Assembly: GCA_002719615.1 (NCBI GenBank)
Contig: PBHZ01000003.1
Coordinates: forward strand, 33,713-50,600
Length of the DNA stretch: 16,888 bases
Direction of reading: 5' to 3'
DNA from: Methanobacteriota archaeon
GTDB taxonomy: Archaea > Thermoplasmatota > Poseidoniia > Poseidoniales > Thalassarchaeaceae
Shown: piece after piece, positions 14,100 through 16,888 of the stretch
Numbering within the stretch: the stretch's first letter is position 1
Layout: every line of letters begins with the position of its first letter
Notes under the pieces: generated by a model
The model's database searches: none
Seen by the model: only the letters and a program-made list of their open reading frames with translations
Told to the model about the DNA's origin: nothing
Translations under genes and position numbers: made by a program

Positions 14100-15107
14100 T
14101 CAATCCCAAATTATTTCTGTATGGTCAGTTCTCAGCATAGGATTAATGGCACTTTCGCCCAATTTTGTGTTATATCCTACTTTATGTAATAATCTACCTA
14201 ATTCCGCAATCATTGTACCATTATCTATACAGAACCTTTTTTCAGGCCAATATGCTGTCGCTCCACGTTCTTCACACATTATTTTAGCCATTTCTCTAAT
14301 TCTAGCGTTGCAAGCTACGCCACCTCCTAATAATAGCTCATTTTTTCCTGTATGAGCCATAGCTCTTTCAGCAACTTCGATACATGACGCAAAAGCATGT
14401 TCTTGTAAAGACCAACAAACAGATTCCAGTGAATCACCAGCGGTAATTCTTCTTTCAGCAGCGGTTAACATACCAGAAAAACCAATGTCCATTCCTTGAA
14501 CTCCATAAGGAAGATTAATGAAATTTTTTTCTACATCATTATTTAATTCATATTTATTTGCTAATATTTCAATTTCTGGGCCTCCAGGGAATGGAATTCC
14601 TTGGGTTCTAGCAAATTTATCTAACATATTGCCTATTCCAATATCTAATGTTTCCCCCATTACTCTATATTTATTCCTTGAACTAGCAATAACTTGAGTG
14701 TTTCCACCACTTACATATAATAAAACAGGATCTCTACAACCCGTTTGATTCTTGCCAATTTCAATGTGTGCTATACAATGGTTTACTCCTATCAGGGGGA
14801 CATTCCACGCTTCAGATAATGTTCTAGCAATGCTTGCGCCTATCCTTAAACATGGACCAAGTCCAGGGCCTTGGCTGAAGGCAACAGCTTCTATTTTATT
14901 TTCTAAAAACATCTCAGATGTTGTGGCCTTTTTTAGTAAATCCGAAGCCATTAAGCAATGATGATCAGCAGCCTCTCGGGGATGAATTCCGCCTTCTTCA
15001 GGCCTAAATAAATTAGAATATGATTCTGAGGTTTTACCCATCATATCAACCATTCCAAAAGAAAGAGTATGCGCAGTACTTTCGATGCCCAGTACAACTC
15101 CACACAT
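14100..15107 (-). CDS. kae1: tRNA N6-threonylcarbamoyltransferase Kae1/TsaD
   Basis: The 335-residue ASKHA-fold enzyme (Kae1/OSGEP/TsaD) transfers threonylcarbamoyl to A37 of ANN-decoding tRNAs within the KEOPS complex. It starts VVLGIESTAHTLSFGMV, has IHPREAADHH near 41, QGPGLGPCLRIG near 79, metal ligands His110 and His114 in NHCIAHIEIG, LYVSGGNTQV near 130, GGGVACNARIRE and FCIDNGTMIA with the third ligand Asp. It ends without the Bud32 kinase domain that many euryarchaea fuse to Kae1. ATG 15107 fits the family start. The frame is open to 15194, but that would overlap hutI and adds unrelated residues. TTATAC on the minus strand about 30 bases upstream suggests a leaderless mRNA. Confidence 0.95.
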   Translation of the reverse strand: MCGVVLGIESTAHTLSFGMVDMMGKTSESYSNLFRPEEGGIHPREAADHHCLMASDLLKKATTSEMFLENKIEAVAFSQGPGLGPCLRIGASIARTLSEAWNVPLIGVNHCIAHIEIGKNQTGCRDPVLLYVSGGNTQVIASSRNKYRVMGETLDIGIGNMLDKFARTQGIPFPGGPEIEILANKYELNNDVEKNFINLPYGVQGMDIGFSGMLTAAERRITAGDSLESVCWSLQEHAFASCIEVAERAMAHTGKNELLLGGGVACNARIREMAKIMCEERGATAYWPEKRFCIDNGTMIAELGRLLHKVGYNTKLGESAINPMLRTDHTEIIWD

Positions 15108-15155
15108 ACCATCCGCTAGGGGTATCCCTTTGAAGTATAACTGCTCCCACAAGTC

Positions 15156-16451
15156 ATGAGCACCATCATTGCTAACTGTGGTGAAATTGCTCATTTATCT
15201 ACAGGCGATATCAATAAACCAATTTCCGGACATGAAATGTCAGATAAAGAATCACTTGTTTATCCAAAGGGTTATGCTATAATAATAAGAAATGGTAAGA
15301 TATCACTAATAGATGATAATGACATAATTTTAGATGAATACATACCTTGGTATGAAGGGGGAGATATATCAAAAAATGGATATAATGTTATCGATGCAGG
15401 AGGTAAAGCAATTATCCCAGGATTGGTCGATAGTCATAATCATCTAGTCTGGTCGGGAGACAGATCAAATGAATTGTATCTAAGACAATCTGGTAACTCC
15501 TACTTAGATATTGCCAAACTTGGAGGTGGAATTAAAAAAACCGTAAATAGTACAAGAAAAAGTAGTTTTTCCGAATTATTATCAAAGGCTATGGAAAGAT
15601 TGGAAATAGCCATTATGTATGGTACAACTAGCCTTGAAGCAAAAAGTGGATACGGGTTAAGTAATGAGACTGAAGAAATGATATTAAAAGTAATATCATC
15701 AGCAGGTACAAATTCAAAATGCAAAGTCTTTCCTACTTGGTTAGGTGCACATGATATTCCAGAAGGCAAGAGTAGAAAGAAATATTTAGAAGAATTAATA
15801 CATGAACAATTACCCAATGTATATGGCAATGGATTAGCTAAATGGGTGGATGTATTTTGTGAACCAGGTTGGTTCACAATTGATGAAACTGAACTAATCG
15901 TTAAAGCATCTAAAGAAATTGGACTTAATTCTAGATTACATGTTGACGAATTTGTTGACTCTGGAGGATTATCACTAGCAGCAGAATTAGGTTCATCGAG
16001 TGGAGATCATGTTGCCTTCTCAAGTGACGAGTCGAGAGAGTTGGCTACAAAATCTGGCACTATGCAGACTTTTTTACCTGGGACTCCTTATATTCTGGGG
16101 AAAGAAATTAATCTACCAATTCAAAAATGTATAGATGAAGGTTGGAATTTTTCTATTGCAACAGATTTCAATCCCAATTATCCTTCACTATCAATGCCCT
16201 TTGTCGGTAGTCTCTTATCACATAGATTAAATGTCAATCCCTTAGTCTCATTAATCGCATCAACTAGGAATCCAGCTACATCAATCTTTGATCCAGGTAA
16301 AATGAGAGGTTCATTGTCGATTGGTTCTCCAGCAGACCTGAATATTATTTCATCCTCATTCATTGATGGATGGTGTCAGACTCCTGGAATCAATCCAATT
16401 ATTAAAACGATGATTGATGGTAATATTGTAAATTCTAATAAAACAATATGA
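15156..16451 (+). CDS. hutI: Imidazolonepropionase
   Basis: A 431-residue amidohydrolase of the HutI type, hydrolysing 4-imidazolone-5-propanoate to N-formimino-L-glutamate in histidine breakdown. It begins with the typical IIANCGEIAHLS strand, has the metal pair His94/His96 in VDSHNHLVWSGDR, and then TSLEAKSGYGL near 155, WLGAHDIPEG near 197, RLHVDEF near 259 (metal His), GDHVAF near 283 and ATDFNPNYP near 343 (metal Asp). The length is slightly above the usual 400-410 because of an insertion near residues 18-35 and an acidic loop near 53-75. No hutU, hutH or hutG lies in the window. ATG 15156 matches the family start and leaves 48 bases to divergent tsaD. Confidence 0.94.
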   Translation: MSTIIANCGEIAHLSTGDINKPISGHEMSDKESLVYPKGYAIIIRNGKISLIDDNDIILDEYIPWYEGGDISKNGYNVIDAGGKAIIPGLVDSHNHLVWSGDRSNELYLRQSGNSYLDIAKLGGGIKKTVNSTRKSSFSELLSKAMERLEIAIMYGTTSLEAKSGYGLSNETEEMILKVISSAGTNSKCKVFPTWLGAHDIPEGKSRKKYLEELIHEQLPNVYGNGLAKWVDVFCEPGWFTIDETELIVKASKEIGLNSRLHVDEFVDSGGLSLAAELGSSSGDHVAFSSDESRELATKSGTMQTFLPGTPYILGKEINLPIQKCIDEGWNFSIATDFNPNYPSLSMPFVGSLLSHRLNVNPLVSLIASTRNPATSIFDPGKMRGSLSIGSPADLNIISSSFIDGWCQTPGINPIIKTMIDGNIVNSNKTI

Positions 16452-16706
16452 AGTTATTATTAAATAATTATAGTTTTGTAAGTATTTGAATAACTTATCA
16501 ATGATGGTATTTGAAATAAACTTCATAACTGTCTCTTTATCTATTATTTACCGCATATCTAAGTTCTGATAATCATAGTTATCAGAAATAAATTATTACA
16601 ACTTAATAAGAATATGTACGCAGTATAACGTTTTTAGAAGATATTGGTATTTTCCGCTATTTCACCCCTATGATAGAGTTCAATATTAATAGACTAGTCG
16701 CAACAC
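16452..16706. other. AT-rich intergenic stretch
   Basis: Between hutI and the zinc-ribbon gene I find no convincing coding region on the forward strand; the longest ATG frame seen, at 16501, is 22 codons. I see no tRNA-like cloverleaf. It holds a 9-bp inverted repeat (16564-16587), an AT-rich element at about 16681-16692 that could be the TATA box of the zinc-ribbon gene, and a T-containing AT run right after hutI that could end its transcript. The minus strand was checked only by eye. Confidence 0.5.
16564..16587. repeat. Perfect 9-bp inverted repeat (hairpin or operator)
   Basis: TTCTGATAA and TTATCAGAA flank a 6-base spacer tcatag. All nine pairs match. It lies 113 bases after the hutI stop and about 120 bases before the zinc-ribbon gene. 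It lacks a following T-tract, so a simple terminator is less likely than a protein-binding site or an RNA hairpin. Confidence 0.5.
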
Positions 16707-16712
16707 GTGTTG
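16701..16712. repeat. Perfect 12-bp palindrome at the zinc-ribbon gene start
   Basis: CAACACGTGTTG reads the same on both strands. It overlaps the proposed GTG 16707/TTG 16710 start and follows the AT-rich element CAATATTAATAG by about 8 bases, so it would cover the transcription start if that element is a TATA box. Confidence 0.4.
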
Positions 16713-16862
16713 AATACATACAGTGGTCTTTGCATGAAGTGTAAAACATATGGAGTAATATCCAATGTACGATTGATCAAGATGAAAAATGGTAGGACTA
16801 GAGCTGCAGGTTTCTGTTCACAAAAAAATTGTTCTGGAAAAATTTCTAAAATAATCTCATGA
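16710..16862 (+). CDS. Small zinc-ribbon protein (DUF5679-like)
   Basis: A 50-residue protein from TTG 16710: MNTYSGLCMKCKTYGVISNV, then RLIKMKNGRTRAAGFCSQKNC and SGKISKIIS. It has a CxxC knuckle (CMKC) and a second cysteine pair, CSQKNC, joined by the KMKNGRTRAAG turn. This resembles small archaeal/bacterial zinc ribbons of the DUF5679 / topoisomerase C-terminal zinc-finger kind, whose consensus runs CVKC, then MKNGR, then CPVCGTK. The second knuckle here has two extra residues. The first ATG in frame (16734) would cut off the first zinc cysteine, so TTG 16710 or GTG 16707 is preferred; a stop lies upstream at 16695. A TATA-like run about 23 bases before supports a leaderless start. The function is unknown; nucleic-acid binding is a guess. 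Confidence 0.6.
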   Translation: MNTYSGLCMKCKTYGVISNVRLIKMKNGRTRAAGFCSQKNCSGKISKIIS

Positions 16863-16888
16863 ATTTATTAAATAATTAGAATCCTTCA

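Noticed and set aside
14100..15194. Longer TsaD frame starting at 15194
   Set aside because: The extra 29 residues do not resemble the family and would run 39 bases into divergent hutI; ATG 15107 fits the family start.
1..16888. CRISPR array, insertion sequence, prophage or tRNA genes
   Set aside because: No regularly spaced repeats, transposase, integrase or cloverleaf-like sequence was seen.

Overview
The window reads as chromosome of a low-GC, gene-dense, marine-type euryarchaeon, most likely a Marine Group II (Poseidoniales) or Marine Group III relative. The evidence for an archaeon is direct: ribosomal proteins found only in archaea and eukaryotes (S19e, L39e, L31e, S17e), a Kae1/TsaD of archaeal type, TATA-like boxes close to start codons, and Shine-Dalgarno sequences of the archaeal AGGTGA(T) type. 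Several metabolic genes look bacterial in kind (YdeP-type molybdopterin oxidoreductase, FolE type I, SlyD-like FKBP, HutI), as is common in these plankton. The exact lineage is inference.

Layout, left to right. (1) 1-2193 (+): a YdeP/FdhF-like molybdopterin oxidoreductase, convergent with a TPR-repeat protein (2190-3536, -). (2) 3639-4753 (+): a compact cluster of a NADPH:FMN-type flavoprotein reductase, a two-helix membrane miniprotein and a PqqD-like (RiPP-recognition fold) protein, convergent with an anchored extracytoplasmic protein (4750-5544, -). (3) 5667-7546 (+): S19e, L39e, L31e, S17e and a TrmJ-like tRNA 2'-O-methyltransferase. (4) 7530-10416 (-): a tightly coupled preQ0 (7-cyano-7-deazaguanine) operon, ribbon-helix-helix regulator > FolE > QueE > QueC-MsrB fusion > QueD. 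(5) 10485-15107 (-): TsaD, a lysine-rich protein of unknown function, a SlyD-like prolyl isomerase, methylmalonyl-CoA mutase catalytic subunit, methylmalonyl-CoA epimerase and a small unknown protein. (6) 15156-16451 (+): imidazolonepropionase HutI, divergent from tsaD. (7) 16452-16888: AT-rich DNA with an inverted repeat and a short zinc-ribbon gene of about 50 codons.

How the genes work together: FolE, QueD, QueE and QueC form the complete GTP-to-preQ0 route, in archaea normally feeding archaeosine in tRNA. TrmJ and TsaD are also tRNA-modification enzymes, so the window is rich in tRNA modification. The mutase and epimerase form the methylmalonyl-CoA/succinyl-CoA branch of propionate metabolism, but the cobalamin-binding mutase subunit is not in the window.

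The most unusual element is the preQ0 operon. Its QueC has lost all four cysteines of the family's zinc site (Ser, Ser, Ser, Asp) and is fused to a complete methionine sulfoxide reductase B domain. The operon is headed by a small ribbon-helix-helix protein, with a 26-bp near-palindrome just upstream of its promoter. A second oddity is a methylmalonyl-CoA epimerase whose family His-His metal-site motif reads Gln-Gln.
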